Part shown: positions 50,699 to 60,453 of the stretch, in pieces | How the letters are laid out: every line of letters begins with the position of its first letter | How positions within the stretch are numbered: the first letter of the stretch is position 1 | Assembly: GCA_017849585.1 (NCBI GenBank) | Contig: JAFIGT010000043.1 | Span: 62,001 to 126,000, forward strand | DNA: 64,000 bases | Direction: 5' to 3' | From: Verrucomicrobium sp. | GTDB lineage: Bacteria; Verrucomicrobiota; Verrucomicrobiia; Methylacidiphilales; UBA1321 | Made by a program: the position numbers and the translations under genes | The notes under the pieces: generated by a model | Told to the model about the DNA's origin: nothing | Database searches by the model: none | What the model saw: the letters and a program-made list of their open reading frames with translations, nothing else

Positions 50699-51955
50699 TC
50701 ATGATTCCATCAACATTTTTTCCCAGACTTTCTCCATGTCAAAGACTCGCTCCAAGAACATCTGCTCTTCACGGGCATTGGGCAGATTGGCCAGGGACGG
50801 CAGGAAGATATGGAAGCTGGCCTTGTCCGAACCATTCTGCGCCATCGTCATCGAACCAGAATGATGATAGACGATGAAGAAACAGGTCAACAGATTCAGC
50901 CCATATTGTGCCGGCTCGCTCTTTTTCACGAAGAACGGATCGAAGAGGCAGTTCAAGGTCTTCACGGACAACCCGGCTCCGTAGTCGTTCATTTCAATTT
51001 TCACCCCGGCTCGCCCCGTTTCATCCGTGGCGGGCGAGGTGGTGATTGAGAGTTTACCTCCCTGAGGCAGGTTGGCCGCTTCATCGGCCAGCAACAATTG
51101 CAGTCCGTTTTGAATCAACAGACGATTACCGGTGATGCTGACATTTTCTCCAAGGTTGAGCGAAAGCGCGATTTGCTTTTTGGCGAAGGCCTCCTTTTGG
51201 CAATCGCAGGAGATCTGCACCACTTCATTCAGCGAGAACTCATCCGTCAGCGGCACGCGGGAGGATTCGGGGATATTGTGGATGTCCTGCAAAAGCGACA
51301 CAATCTTCCCCATTTGCGTCTGGGCCGTGGAATAAAAATTCTTCCAATAATCCGGATCGCGCAGGTTATTGATATCCAGATTCTCCCGCTGTAGTTGCAA
51401 CGGGGCGAGATCAAGGAAGGTCTTCACGGCCGTCAGCGAATTGCGCAGGTGCTGATTCAAGCCCGCTGCAAAAATCCCCAAACTCAGCAGGCGGTCCGTC
51501 ATCATCAACCGCTGCAAGGCCGCCAATTTCTCCCGCATCAACAAATCGCGTTCGCGCTGCACCAGATAGAACTCCATGCCGCGCTTCAGTGTCATTTCCA
51601 GAGTGGGCGGATCCCACGGCTTGTTTACGTATTTGTAAATCGCGCCGCTGTTCACTGCGGCGATGGCGGCATTGATATCCGAATAGGCAGTGGCGAGAAT
51701 CCGCAACACCCGTGGCCGGGCCGCGCGCACGCGCTCCAATAATTCCACGCCGCTGCTGGCCGGCATCCGCTGATCGGTCATCACGATGGCAAAATGATCG
51801 GGATTCTTGGAGAAAATCTGCCAGGCCTCTTCGCCACTAGTGGCAATTTCGACATCAAAGATGTCGGAAAAATATTCCTTAAAATTGGATGCCGTCTGAC
51901 TTTCGTCATCCACATACAGCACGGCAAAGTTTTTGTAATCGTACGTTTGGTTCAT
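50699..51955 (-). CDS. Receiver-transmitter protein (PhcR-like: response regulator with histidine-kinase output)
   Basis: This 418-residue protein begins with a receiver domain of the TDQRMP type (VLYVDDESQ, FAIVMTDQRMPASSGVELLE with Asp61, VNSGAIYKYVNKPWDPPTLE). A helix leads to a histidine-kinase-like transmitter: GLNQHLRNSLTAVKTFLDLA with His169, then an ATPase domain (GGKLSITTSPATDE, VKIEMNDYGAGLSV, CLFDPFFVKK). The N-box is weak, and the G-box DYGAGL replaces DNGXG. A receiver with a kinase-like output is the unusual design reported for Ralstonia PhcR. It starts 2 bases after the kinase gene. Confidence 0.85.
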   Translation of the reverse strand: MNQTYDYKNFAVLYVDDESQTASNFKEYFSDIFDVEIATSGEEAWQIFSKNPDHFAIVMTDQRMPASSGVELLERVRAARPRVLRILATAYSDINAAIAAVNSGAIYKYVNKPWDPPTLEMTLKRGMEFYLVQRERDLLMREKLAALQRLMMTDRLLSLGIFAAGLNQHLRNSLTAVKTFLDLAPLQLQRENLDINNLRDPDYWKNFYSTAQTQMGKIVSLLQDIHNIPESSRVPLTDEFSLNEVVQISCDCQKEAFAKKQIALSLNLGENVSITGNRLLIQNGLQLLLADEAANLPQGGKLSITTSPATDETGRAGVKIEMNDYGAGLSVKTLNCLFDPFFVKKSEPAQYGLNLLTCFFIVYHHSGSMTMAQNGSDKASFHIFLPSLANLPNAREEQMFLERVFDMEKVWEKMLMES

Positions 51956-51957
51956 AT

Positions 51958-54630
51958 TTAGTTCCTGTCTGGCTGAAGGGTGACGTTGAAACGACAGAAT
52001 TCATTCTCCTGACTTTCCACGCGTATTTCCCCTTGATGATTTTTAACGATGCGATGGCAAATACTCAATCCCAGTCCAACTCCCTCGCCTACCCGCTTGG
52101 TGGTGTAGAAGGCGTCGAAAATCTTGGTCAAGTCCTGAGCCTTGATTCCCTTTCCGTTGTCCCAACATGTAAGACAGATGTGGCCATTTTGCAATACCGC
52201 ACCCACTTCAATCCGTTTCTCGGGCGCGGATTTCTCCCGCAGGCTGTCGGACGCATTCTGTAAGAGATTGATCAGCAAATGCAGCAACTGATTACGATTT
52301 CCACGCGCCGAGAGTCCCGGCTCCACCTGAATATCCAAGGCGATTCCCATGGAATCGATCTGCACAAACCGCGCTGCCGTTTCAATGATATCCTTCACAT
52401 CCACCCGGCTAAAGTCGCTGCTGTCCGGGTGGGTAAAGGAACGCAGGCTGCCCACAATATTGGCCACCCGTCCAATGCCATCCATCAGATCCTGCAAGGG
52501 CTTTTCGATGGCCTCCCGATTCTCGATCGCGGCATTGGCCAGCCGCTTACGGATGAGATGGGCGGCGGTATTGGCGAAATTGAGCGGGTTGTTGATCTCG
52601 TGCATCAATCCGGCACTCAATTGGCCCAGCGAAGCCATCTTGGCCTGATGCACCAGATGCGTCTCGGTTTGCTTGATCTGCTCCAGCGCCTCCTCCAGTT
52701 CCTTCGACTTGGCCGAAAGGCGATTTTGTAATTGATACCACAGGACCAGATTGCGACACCGCACGGCGAGTTCGCTGCTGGCAAAGGGCTTGGTTAGGAA
52801 GTCGGTCGCTCCTGCTTCCAGCGCCTGCATCTTGGAATCCTCATCCGTGCGTGCTGTCAAAATCACGATAGGCACGGATGAGGTGCCCGGCGTCTCACGT
52901 AAAAGCCGGGTCAGCGTGATGCCATCAATGCCCGGCATCATCAAATCTAGCAGGATTAGCGTGAAGTCCCGGGAGCGGGCCAGCTCCAGCGCTTCACTCC
53001 CGTTGCGAGCTTCGCAAACCGCGTATAATTCCTTCAGCTGCGCGGTGAGGAAACGGCGCATTTCCGGCTCATCGTCCGCCACCAATACCAGAGGCTTGTT
53101 GCGACCATCCTCCACGGGGGAAGTCGTGGTCGCGTTACCCGCCCAAACGTGGGAGGGGAAGAATTCCGCTCGACGATAAAGACCTTCCAGCCATTCCGAG
53201 TCAACTGCCACTTCATTCTTTACCACCAGCGGTTCAGTCGCCATCCCTTGCTCATCTTCCTTCGTATTCACTTCCACACGGATGACCGTGCCCTTGTCGA
53301 CTTCGCTTTTCACGTCAACGGAACCGCCATGCGCCACAGCTAGTTCCTTGACCAAGGCCAGGCCAATGCCAACGCCTTGAAAGCGGCGCGTCGAGGTGGC
53401 TTCGCCCTGCCAGAAGCGGTCGAAGATCCGCGACAAATCGCCCGCGGCGATTCCCTTGCCGGTATCGGAAACCACGAGAACCAATCGATCCCCCTCCATC
53501 TGCGCCTCCAGTTGCACCGTGCCAGACTCGGGAGTGAACTTAAAAGAATTGAACAGGAGATTAAGGATGATCTTCTCGACCTTGTCGCGATCAATGTGGA
53601 CCCGGCAATCCGTCGGAATATTCAATTTGCAACCGAACTGCAGCTTGCGCTGCTGTGACATGGGCGTAACCGATTTGGCAATGCCTTCGAGAAACGGAAC
53701 CAGCTCAACCTGCTGGCGATGCACCCGGATTGTTCCGGAATCGAGTCGCACCAGATCGAGCAAATCGTTGATGAGGCGTAGGAGCCGCATCGCGTTGTTG
53801 TACATGATGTCGAGCATCTCCACGTGATCTGATGCCGATTCGCGTGTACCGGGGTGGCGCAGCCGTTCCAGCGGCCCGATCAGAAGGGTCAACGGCGTCC
53901 GCAGTTCGTGGCTGACATTGGCGAAAAATGCCGACTTCGCGCGGTCCAACTCCACCAGTTTCGCATTGGTTTCCTCCAGTTCACGACGACTCCGGTCCAC
54001 CTCGGAACGCAGAGCGTATTCGCGAAACCGCAGGGTGTTCAGGAAGTAGCTACCCGTCACGACGATAATGCCGGTGAGTACGATGAAATAGTAATTATTG
54101 AAGTAATCAGAGGTGGTACCGCCTCCATGCGCCACGCAGGCGAGCGTGTACATGAGCAAAGTTAAACCGGTGGCAATCAAGCTCTCCAGAAAATCAACCT
54201 GCGCCACCCACGATACCGCGATCAAAACGAGATTCAGCCCCGCGTAATACGGGGATAAGGCCCCATCAGCATAATAGATCATCAGACTGATGAAGAGCGA
54301 CGGCAATACGAACCAGCCCATGCCCAGAACACGAAAGTGTTTCGTCCCAAAAGGAGTCTCCAGCAACCGCCACAATAGCAGCGCCAGCAGGGAACAAATC
54401 AAACGCAGGACCAGAAAGAAACCGCTGAATTGGGGATAGACAAGGTAATCGAGCGAGACGCCAACAGGCATCAGCACAATAACCAACATGCACGCGATCT
54501 TGGAGCTCGAGATACGGACGGAGCGGTTATATTCAAAGAAAGCCGCCTTCAGCGCCGCTTGCGCCGCGTTCTCTCCCGGATCAGCTGGTGGCTGGTTTCG
54601 GTTTCTCGAAAATACTCTGGTGGGAATCAT
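51958..54630 (-). CDS. Membrane sensor histidine kinase with two transmitters and a receiver (PhcS-like position)
   Basis: This 890-residue protein has about six TM segments (44-62, 71-90, 101-120, 128-147, 150-168, 181-199), without a large periplasmic loop. Transmitter 1 has NVSHELRTPLTLL (His241) and DTGKGIAAGDLSRIFDRFWQ. The receiver has LVLVADDEPEMRRFL and LILLDLMMPGIDGITL (Asp562). Transmitter 2 has AGLMHEINNPLNFANTA (His677), LINLLQNASDSL, CWDNGKGI and GVGLGLSICHRIV. Its ATG overlaps the TGA of the upstream methyltransferase gene by 4 bases. The membrane domain is suited to detecting a hydrophobic signal such as a fatty-acid ester. Confidence 0.9.
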   Translation of the reverse strand: MIPTRVFSRNRNQPPADPGENAAQAALKAAFFEYNRSVRISSSKIACMLVIVLMPVGVSLDYLVYPQFSGFFLVLRLICSLLALLLWRLLETPFGTKHFRVLGMGWFVLPSLFISLMIYYADGALSPYYAGLNLVLIAVSWVAQVDFLESLIATGLTLLMYTLACVAHGGGTTSDYFNNYYFIVLTGIIVVTGSYFLNTLRFREYALRSEVDRSRRELEETNAKLVELDRAKSAFFANVSHELRTPLTLLIGPLERLRHPGTRESASDHVEMLDIMYNNAMRLLRLINDLLDLVRLDSGTIRVHRQQVELVPFLEGIAKSVTPMSQQRKLQFGCKLNIPTDCRVHIDRDKVEKIILNLLFNSFKFTPESGTVQLEAQMEGDRLVLVVSDTGKGIAAGDLSRIFDRFWQGEATSTRRFQGVGIGLALVKELAVAHGGSVDVKSEVDKGTVIRVEVNTKEDEQGMATEPLVVKNEVAVDSEWLEGLYRRAEFFPSHVWAGNATTTSPVEDGRNKPLVLVADDEPEMRRFLTAQLKELYAVCEARNGSEALELARSRDFTLILLDLMMPGIDGITLTRLLRETPGTSSVPIVILTARTDEDSKMQALEAGATDFLTKPFASSELAVRCRNLVLWYQLQNRLSAKSKELEEALEQIKQTETHLVHQAKMASLGQLSAGLMHEINNPLNFANTAAHLIRKRLANAAIENREAIEKPLQDLMDGIGRVANIVGSLRSFTHPDSSDFSRVDVKDIIETAARFVQIDSMGIALDIQVEPGLSARGNRNQLLHLLINLLQNASDSLREKSAPEKRIEVGAVLQNGHICLTCWDNGKGIKAQDLTKIFDAFYTTKRVGEGVGLGLSICHRIVKNHQGEIRVESQENEFCRFNVTLQPDRN

Positions 54631-56054
54631 TGCGGCTTGTTGATCTCAAGGAAGATATTATAGCCCGTCGCATCGGCCAGCACCCGGCAATTTTCCGCCG
54701 GAGCGTCCGCCGGGGATAGTGCCTTGAGCTGATCAGCCGTGCGGTAGATCAAATGCCAGTCCATCAAGTATTCCATCATGCCGCGCGACGGATTGGAAGC
54801 TTCCACGTTGGTCGCCACCAGCAGTCCGCCCGGTGCCAGCATCTCATAGAAAATTTCCAGCAACCGGCGGCAGATGCGGTCGGAAAGATAATCAAACAAC
54901 CCGGCGCAATAGACCACGTCGTAGCGCGCGCCACTGTCCACTTCGCCAATCCGGGCGCCTTCCTTGAGAATCTGATGCACGGACCGTTTGATCATGTGCA
55001 ACCGCGTCGAGCGGCGATGTTTCATCTTGATGTCGGCAAGAATCTTCCCGGTCTGGTCGAGAGTCTCGTCATTGAAATCGAGCAGGGCCAGTTCCGCGCG
55101 TTCGCAAAGATCGTCGTAGGCAAAGAAATTCTGGACCTCCTTCGCCGGACCACACCCCAGATTGAACACGCGCGTGTTCAGTCCGTTCTTGGCGCGACGC
55201 CGGGTCTCCTTGCTTAACATCTCGGTGAGGTACTTCACGCGATTGCGATGCGCCTCGGCCGGTGCCACCGCCACGAAATGGTTGTTCAACATCTTCGCGA
55301 AAAGGGAAGAACCCTCGATCGGATCGCGCAGAATCATGTTCACCATCTCGTAATCGCCGGCATAGCCGAGTGGCTTCTGGAAGGTGCGGTGCAAAAAGGG
55401 CGAGCAGAGCACGAGTGGATGTAACTGCCGGCGGGCATACGCACGATGCACCGCGACCACCTCGTCCTTCACCGCTCCTGCAATCGCTTCGAAACGCTCG
55501 AATAGCTTTTGCGTCACCGGCAGAATCAGCGTGTTGAGCTTCTCGATGATGGTCAGCTCGATCTTCGTCCGCTCGGGCGGTGGACTGGAACGCACCGTCA
55601 ACTCCACCTGTTCCAGCCAGCGGCGCATATCGGAAAGCAGTGTTTGCATGTCGGAGACCACCACCTTCAACTCCGGGGTGATTTGCTCCACCTTGCCCCA
55701 TTCGTTGAGGAGGCGATCGAAATCACCGGCCAGCCGGTCCATCTGCATCACCGGCGAGAGAATATCGAGATCGAGCCAGCTCTCTTCGTCCAGCGTCGCT
55801 TCGCACACGAGCACGATGCCGGTATTGACCATGTGATTGACGATGCCGCGGCCGGAGTACAAAATTTTACCACTGACGATGATGCGGAAATTGGAGAGCA
55901 CCTCGGACAATTGTAGGATGCTGTAAGGATTGTAGACTTCGAAGCTCGCAGTGTAACGGGTCATGCGCAACAAAGTGGCCCGTACGGGAACAGCCTGACT
56001 GTTATCACACACTACGATGCTGTCATTATCGGTCTCGGTCAGAACGGTCGTCAT
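54627..56054 (-). CDS. PhcB-like SAM-dependent methyltransferase (possible signal synthase)
   Basis: The 475-residue protein (ATG at 56054; the frame reaches 56111) has three parts. The N-terminal 100 residues form a PilZ-like beta domain (VPVRATLLRMTRYTASFEVY, ILYSGRGIVNHMVNTGIVLV). A helical middle follows (VVSDMQTLLSDMRRWLEQVE). A class I methyltransferase covers the rest (FNLGCGPAKEVQNFF at about 298-311, LALLDFNDETLDQT, YDVVYCAGLFDYLSDRI, MLAPGGLLVATNV). This resembles proteins annotated as 3-hydroxypalmitic acid methyl ester synthases. It heads an operon with two signalling genes, as phcB heads phcBSR. Confidence 0.75.
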   Translation of the reverse strand: MTTVLTETDNDSIVVCDNSQAVPVRATLLRMTRYTASFEVYNPYSILQLSEVLSNFRIIVSGKILYSGRGIVNHMVNTGIVLVCEATLDEESWLDLDILSPVMQMDRLAGDFDRLLNEWGKVEQITPELKVVVSDMQTLLSDMRRWLEQVELTVRSSPPPERTKIELTIIEKLNTLILPVTQKLFERFEAIAGAVKDEVVAVHRAYARRQLHPLVLCSPFLHRTFQKPLGYAGDYEMVNMILRDPIEGSSLFAKMLNNHFVAVAPAEAHRNRVKYLTEMLSKETRRRAKNGLNTRVFNLGCGPAKEVQNFFAYDDLCERAELALLDFNDETLDQTGKILADIKMKHRRSTRLHMIKRSVHQILKEGARIGEVDSGARYDVVYCAGLFDYLSDRICRRLLEIFYEMLAPGGLLVATNVEASNPSRGMMEYLMDWHLIYRTADQLKALSPADAPAENCRVLADATGYNIFLEINKPQ

Positions 56055-56323
56055 AGTATTCGATTCGCTTTTGAAGCCGCCAGGTCTTCGAGTGAATGCC
56101 ATTACACCCATTTACGTCGTGGAATATTCTTCCCCGGCGACATATGCGGTATTCTTAACAGTTCCCGCCAATGTTGCAACCATGAGATAACAGTGGGCAT
56201 CATTTCGAGCAACTATGTACCACACGGCATCTTGCGCATGCTATTGATCTTATACGGAAGACATGCCCAGCTTATCACTTCAACAAAGAAACACTGGAAG
56301 TAGAGGATTTTGAAAGTACAGCG

Positions 56324-56944
56324 TTACGGATTCCGGTGTGGTTTCCACAAATCCGGGTCATCCTGAGGCGTTGCGTAGTTCTTTTGCTGCATACCGGAGC
56401 CATCCAGACGAATGGCGCAGGCATTGCCGTTGTGATTATATTTCAACGTGATCACTCCGGGAGCAACCTCGCTGAGCCGAAAATTCGGCGCGTCTGCCAG
56501 CAGGATCGCATTGGTCTCAATATTTACCGACCGATAATCGCCGAGATAATTATTGAACCCGTAACTGATCACACCGTTATAAGGTGATTTGTCAGACGGA
56601 CAAAGATAAGCCGCCCCCATCGCGCCCGGCCAGCTTGATGTCAATGCCCCGCCCAGATAGGGAAAAATCCGTCGATGCCATTGCTGGTCGAGTGGCAAAC
56701 CGCTTGTCGTTTCATAAGGCAGCTTTCCCTCGTTTTCCATTTGGAACGAAAGAAAGGCCGAGTGCAATTGCCGCAGATTCGAAAGGCATTTCACCTGTTT
56801 CGTTCGCGCCACAGTCCGATGCAACGCGGGCCAGGACAAGGAAACCAGAATCAGGAGAATGGAAACCACCACCAGTAGCTCTATGAGCGTAAATCCCCGG
56901 CAGGTGGATGAATCGCTCTCCCAGTGAATCATAAGTCGAGGCAT
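56324..56944 (-). CDS. Pseudopilin-like protein with H-X9-DG motif
   Basis: This 206-residue protein starts at the ATG at 56944 (GGGAGG upstream). The prepilin motif is STCRGFTLIELLVVVSILLI, with Glu at +5. The C-terminal NHNGNACAIRLDGSGM satisfies the H-X9-DG pattern common to PVC pseudopilin-like families. It sits 36 bases downstream of a LamG/PEP-CTERM gene on the same strand. Confidence 0.85.
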   Translation of the reverse strand: MPRLMIHWESDSSTCRGFTLIELLVVVSILLILVSLSWPALHRTVARTKQVKCLSNLRQLHSAFLSFQMENEGKLPYETTSGLPLDQQWHRRIFPYLGGALTSSWPGAMGAAYLCPSDKSPYNGVISYGFNNYLGDYRSVNIETNAILLADAPNFRLSEVAPGVITLKYNHNGNACAIRLDGSGMQQKNYATPQDDPDLWKPHRNP

Positions 56945-56979
56945 GGAACCTCCCAAGCCGTTGCTGCGGCAGAATTCGA

Positions 56980-57852
56980 TTACAATGACTGGCAGCGCGG
57001 ACGGAGCTTCAACAGCACAAAGCAGGCCAACCCAAAAACCGCCAGCAGCGCCGCTGAAGGCTCCGGAACCGCGTCCATCCGGATGGCGTCAATTTCGGTA
57101 GAAGTGAGCACCTCGCTGTAGATGCGAACATCATCATACAAAGCCGACATGGTGCGATCCGAAGCCGATGCCGTCGTATTACCGATCTGCAACGAGCCAG
57201 CACCGGTATCCACCGCGCCACTGGTAATCGAAGCCGTGCCTAGGGTGAGCAAACTCCCGCTCGCCGCACCTGAATAAAAAGTCGTATTGCCCCCACTGAG
57301 CGACCCATCATAAGACACCGACAGAAAGACCCAGGAGTGATCCGAAGTCACCGAGGTGCTCGGCGCTCCCACCGCAGATCCCGTGACTCCATCCACCATG
57401 AGGGTCGGTGCAAAGCTATAGCCCGACACATTTTGAAGATTGAAATCAAACCCTTTGTAAGGAATGACGCTCAAGGTGGAAAGCAGTCGATCTCCCGAAG
57501 CTGGTAGTGATTGCAAATTCACCCACAAGGTGATGGTAAATTTCGTCAGCCCATCCAGCTTGGTACCCGCGACAGACCCTGTGCTGACAAAATTGGCATC
57601 CGTGGTGTTATCCACAATACTTACGGCGGAACCAGTGCCGCTCGGCGTGGAGTTGGTCCAAGTGGCCGTCCCGCTCATCGTGGCATTCAGCGCCGCGCCG
57701 GAACCGCTATCGGCAACCAACGTGCCTGTACCTTCGTTCATCTTGTACCAAACCAAGGGAGTCTGCGCCGATGCCACACTCACGCAAGCCATACCCAGCA
57801 ACCCGAGAACCCCTGTTCTTGCCCATGCACGCCATTTGATTGATTTTTTCAT
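56980..57852 (-). CDS. LamG-like lectin with PEP-CTERM sorting tail
   Basis: The 290-residue protein starts at the ATG at 57852 (AAGGAAG upstream). The signal peptide ends ACVSVASAQ. The LamG/concanavalin-like domain contains VWYKMNEGTGTLVADSGSG, KFTITLWVNLQSL and LYDDVRIYSEVLTSTEIDAI. The PEP-CTERM tail is VPEPSAALLAVFGLACFVLL followed by KLRPR. It is probably exported and exosortase-processed for surface glycan binding. Confidence 0.9.
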   Translation of the reverse strand: MKKSIKWRAWARTGVLGLLGMACVSVASAQTPLVWYKMNEGTGTLVADSGSGAALNATMSGTATWTNSTPSGTGSAVSIVDNTTDANFVSTGSVAGTKLDGLTKFTITLWVNLQSLPASGDRLLSTLSVIPYKGFDFNLQNVSGYSFAPTLMVDGVTGSAVGAPSTSVTSDHSWVFLSVSYDGSLSGGNTTFYSGAASGSLLTLGTASITSGAVDTGAGSLQIGNTTASASDRTMSALYDDVRIYSEVLTSTEIDAIRMDAVPEPSAALLAVFGLACFVLLKLRPRCQSL

Positions 57853-58014
57853 GTCGCTTTCTTCCTTGGATTTCTTTGGTCCTACGCAGCCGCTCCGTTG
57901 CAGCCATCGCCTGATTAGAACCTTAAGCCATTCCCTCGGGAATGACCACGGAGGAAGGTTATCAAAATTATTCAATAAGTTATGAATAGTGCTCGATACG
58001 TATCGATCCCGAAT

Positions 58015-59367
58015 TCATTCCACGATGGCGCCCTGTCGGCGCAAAGCGGCACGCAAGCGATCCACACTCAGCTCCATCGGATTCAAGCCACTCTCGATGC
58101 AAAGCGCCGCAGCCGTTCCGGCAGCTTCACCCGTCGCCATGGCCGCGCTCAATACCCGCACCGCCGAAAGCGCTTCATGTGAGGCAGACACACAGCGGCC
58201 CGCCGCGAGCAGATTGTCCGCATCGCGCGCCACGAGGGCGCGGTAGGGAATCGTATAGTAGCCGCCCTTAGGCAAGGAACCTTCCTCACATTGCGACGTC
58301 CCGCCATCGGGGCTATGGATGTCAACCGGGTAACTGTTGCAGGCGATGGCATCTTCGAACTGCGTCAGGGCCAGCAGATCCTGACGCTGCAACTCGTAAT
58401 ACCCGGCAATGCGTCGTGTTTCGCGCACGCCGATGCGATGACCTATCTGCGAAAGATAGCACCGTTCAAATCCGGCAATGTGAGGGCGCAGAAATTCCTC
58501 GACGAATTCCTCCACTTGATAACGCCCTTCCTTCTCCGCATGGGAGAGCAGGCGGTTGTCGGTCCCCTTGTCGACGATGATGCGCGTGACATTGAATGCG
58601 TAATGTCCCGGCTTTCCGGGCAGCGCGAAGGGATAGGTGATGGCTGAGCGTGGATTGCGCCAAGCCCGTTGCAATCTCAACTCTTCCCACCGCTTCACAA
58701 TCTCACCCCATGCGGGCATGCGGTCACCCTCCACGCCACCGAGCGTAAAAGTGAGCGTCATCGGCTGCGTTTTCTGGTCGCGATGCCGTCCCATTGGGGT
58801 CGGCAATCCCGCCAGCGCTGCTACCTGCGCGTCGCCGGAACAATCGATCATCACACGGGCGTGCACTCGCAGCGATGTTTCCTTGTTATGAAACACAGCA
58901 GACCGCAATTCCCGGCCTTCCCGCTCAACGGCAAGAAGCGGAGAATAAGTCAGCAACTCAGCTCCAGCTCCATCCAGCAGACGCGTCAATTCGAGTTGCA
59001 GCAACTCGCAATCAATTGGCAGCCAGTCTCTTTGAGCCGGATCAACCTCGCATCCACCACGTTGACGCAGTCCATTGACAATCTCCAGCGGAATGCCGCC
59101 CACGATCAACCTCTCGTCCTGCGCCGCGCGAAAAGAACTCAGCGGCAATCCAATCGTAGCATTGCCGCCGATGTAAGGAAGCGACTCCACAAGTAACGTC
59201 TTTGCCCCCAATCGCGCCGCCGCCACCGCCGCACACACCCCCGATAAACCCGCACCCACCACTAGGACATCATAGCCGCCGGCCTCTTCGACAGGCAGTT
59301 GAATCGAGTCGCCCGACGTTCGGGTTTTGTTCAGCACAGTGCAGGGAGATGGTTCCGGTAAAGTCAT
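58015..59367 (-). CDS. FAD-dependent oxidoreductase (FAD_oxidored family)
   Basis: The 450-residue protein begins with a dinucleotide-binding site (YDVLVVGAGLSGVCAAVAAA, RLGAKTLLVE). It also has the family's GGNATIGLPLS and RVMIDCSGDAQVAALAG, and ends with NLLAAGRCVSASHEALSAVR and MATGEAAGTAAALCI. Such enzymes are frequent next to PVC sugar-degradation genes, where they may oxidise carbohydrate-derived hydroxyls; the substrate is unknown. It is transcribed divergently from the AraC regulator at 59581. Confidence 0.85.
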   Translation of the reverse strand: MTLPEPSPCTVLNKTRTSGDSIQLPVEEAGGYDVLVVGAGLSGVCAAVAAARLGAKTLLVESLPYIGGNATIGLPLSSFRAAQDERLIVGGIPLEIVNGLRQRGGCEVDPAQRDWLPIDCELLQLELTRLLDGAGAELLTYSPLLAVEREGRELRSAVFHNKETSLRVHARVMIDCSGDAQVAALAGLPTPMGRHRDQKTQPMTLTFTLGGVEGDRMPAWGEIVKRWEELRLQRAWRNPRSAITYPFALPGKPGHYAFNVTRIIVDKGTDNRLLSHAEKEGRYQVEEFVEEFLRPHIAGFERCYLSQIGHRIGVRETRRIAGYYELQRQDLLALTQFEDAIACNSYPVDIHSPDGGTSQCEEGSLPKGGYYTIPYRALVARDADNLLAAGRCVSASHEALSAVRVLSAAMATGEAAGTAAALCIESGLNPMELSVDRLRAALRRQGAIVE

Positions 59368-59580
59368 AATCGTGGCGCGCCGGGAAAGTGATCACGGCAC
59401 GGTAATTATATAAGCCAACTTCCTTTCCACAGCCATGCGAGAGACTGTTCAGATTTCATCGTTTAGTTATTAATACTGCTCATATCTTGTTTTTTACCTC
59501 GCAAAGATCGGCCTTGTTACGCTTTAATTCCCTGCACTCCCCGTTGTTCCTGCAGCAGCCGAGAGTTACACGATCCGCTC

Positions 59581-60450
59581 ATGGCCAAACGACTCCCCCC
59601 CACCGCCGAACCGCTTGGTAATTGGTACGATTTCCGCACGCAGCTGGCCTGGATTTACGATGGCCCCCTTGGCAAGAAATACCAACAGAACGAATATCTC
59701 TCCCACCCGCAAGCCGCGTGGCTCATCCGCAAAGGCAGTGTCACGCTGACCCTGGGTGGCACCCGGGAACGTTACCGCGAGGGTTACTGGGTTTTTCCGC
59801 GTGATAAAAAGGGCTATCAGGAGTTCAGCCCCGATGCCCACATCCTCTCCATCCGCTTCGTGGCCGAGTGGCCGACCGGCGAACCTCTCTTCGACCGCTC
59901 CAAGTCGTACGCCATTCCGGCCGCCAAGCTGCCGGAATTCACCCGCATCAGCGAAATGCTGGAGCAGCACGTGGGCCGGGAATATCCCGGTGTGACCGTT
60001 GAGCTTCAGCGCATGTCCGGCTCACCCCGCCGTTTTTTCGAGATGCAACGCATGCTCTACGACTGGATGCAGGCGTACACCGCCGCCATGGAGAGTCAGG
60101 GTTTGACTCCTCACACCATCGCCAAGCTGGACGATCGCGTTCGCGAGGCCGTCCACATCCTCGAGAAACGCACACTGAACCATCCCCTGCGCGAGCGGGA
60201 ACTCGCCATTCTCGTCGGCCTGAGCTTGAGCCAGCTCAATAAATTGTTCGTTCGCAATCTCGGCAAAACACCCACCGAGTACTGGGAGGAAAAACGGCTC
60301 AGTGCCGCCCGGCTCACCCTGCTCTCCTCCGAACGTAGCATCAAGTCCATCGCTTACGATCTTGGGTTCAGCTCGCTTCCCCATTTTTCCGCATGGGTGA
60401 AAAAGAAACTCGGCCAATCGCCCCGCCATTTTCGCCTGCGACGGAGATAA
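59581..60450 (+). CDS. AraC-family transcriptional regulator
   Basis: This 289-residue protein has an N-terminal cupin-like sensor region (WLIRKGSVTLTLGGTRERYR, YWVFPRDKKGYQEFSPDA) and a C-terminal AraC DNA-binding domain with two HTHs. The second is SIKSIAYDLGFSSLPHFSAW followed by KKKLGQSPRHFR. Divergence from the FAD oxidoreductase suggests control of that gene, perhaps in response to a sugar. Confidence 0.88.
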   Translation: MAKRLPPTAEPLGNWYDFRTQLAWIYDGPLGKKYQQNEYLSHPQAAWLIRKGSVTLTLGGTRERYREGYWVFPRDKKGYQEFSPDAHILSIRFVAEWPTGEPLFDRSKSYAIPAAKLPEFTRISEMLEQHVGREYPGVTVELQRMSGSPRRFFEMQRMLYDWMQAYTAAMESQGLTPHTIAKLDDRVREAVHILEKRTLNHPLRERELAILVGLSLSQLNKLFVRNLGKTPTEYWEEKRLSAARLTLLSSERSIKSIAYDLGFSSLPHFSAWVKKKLGQSPRHFRLRRR

Positions 60451-60453
60451 TCG

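Noticed and set aside
56112-56323. Possible sigma-54 promoter upstream of the methyltransferase gene (TTGGCGGGAACTGTTAAG on the minus strand)
   Set aside because: The GC at -12 with correct spacing is missing, so the match to the -24/-12 consensus fails.
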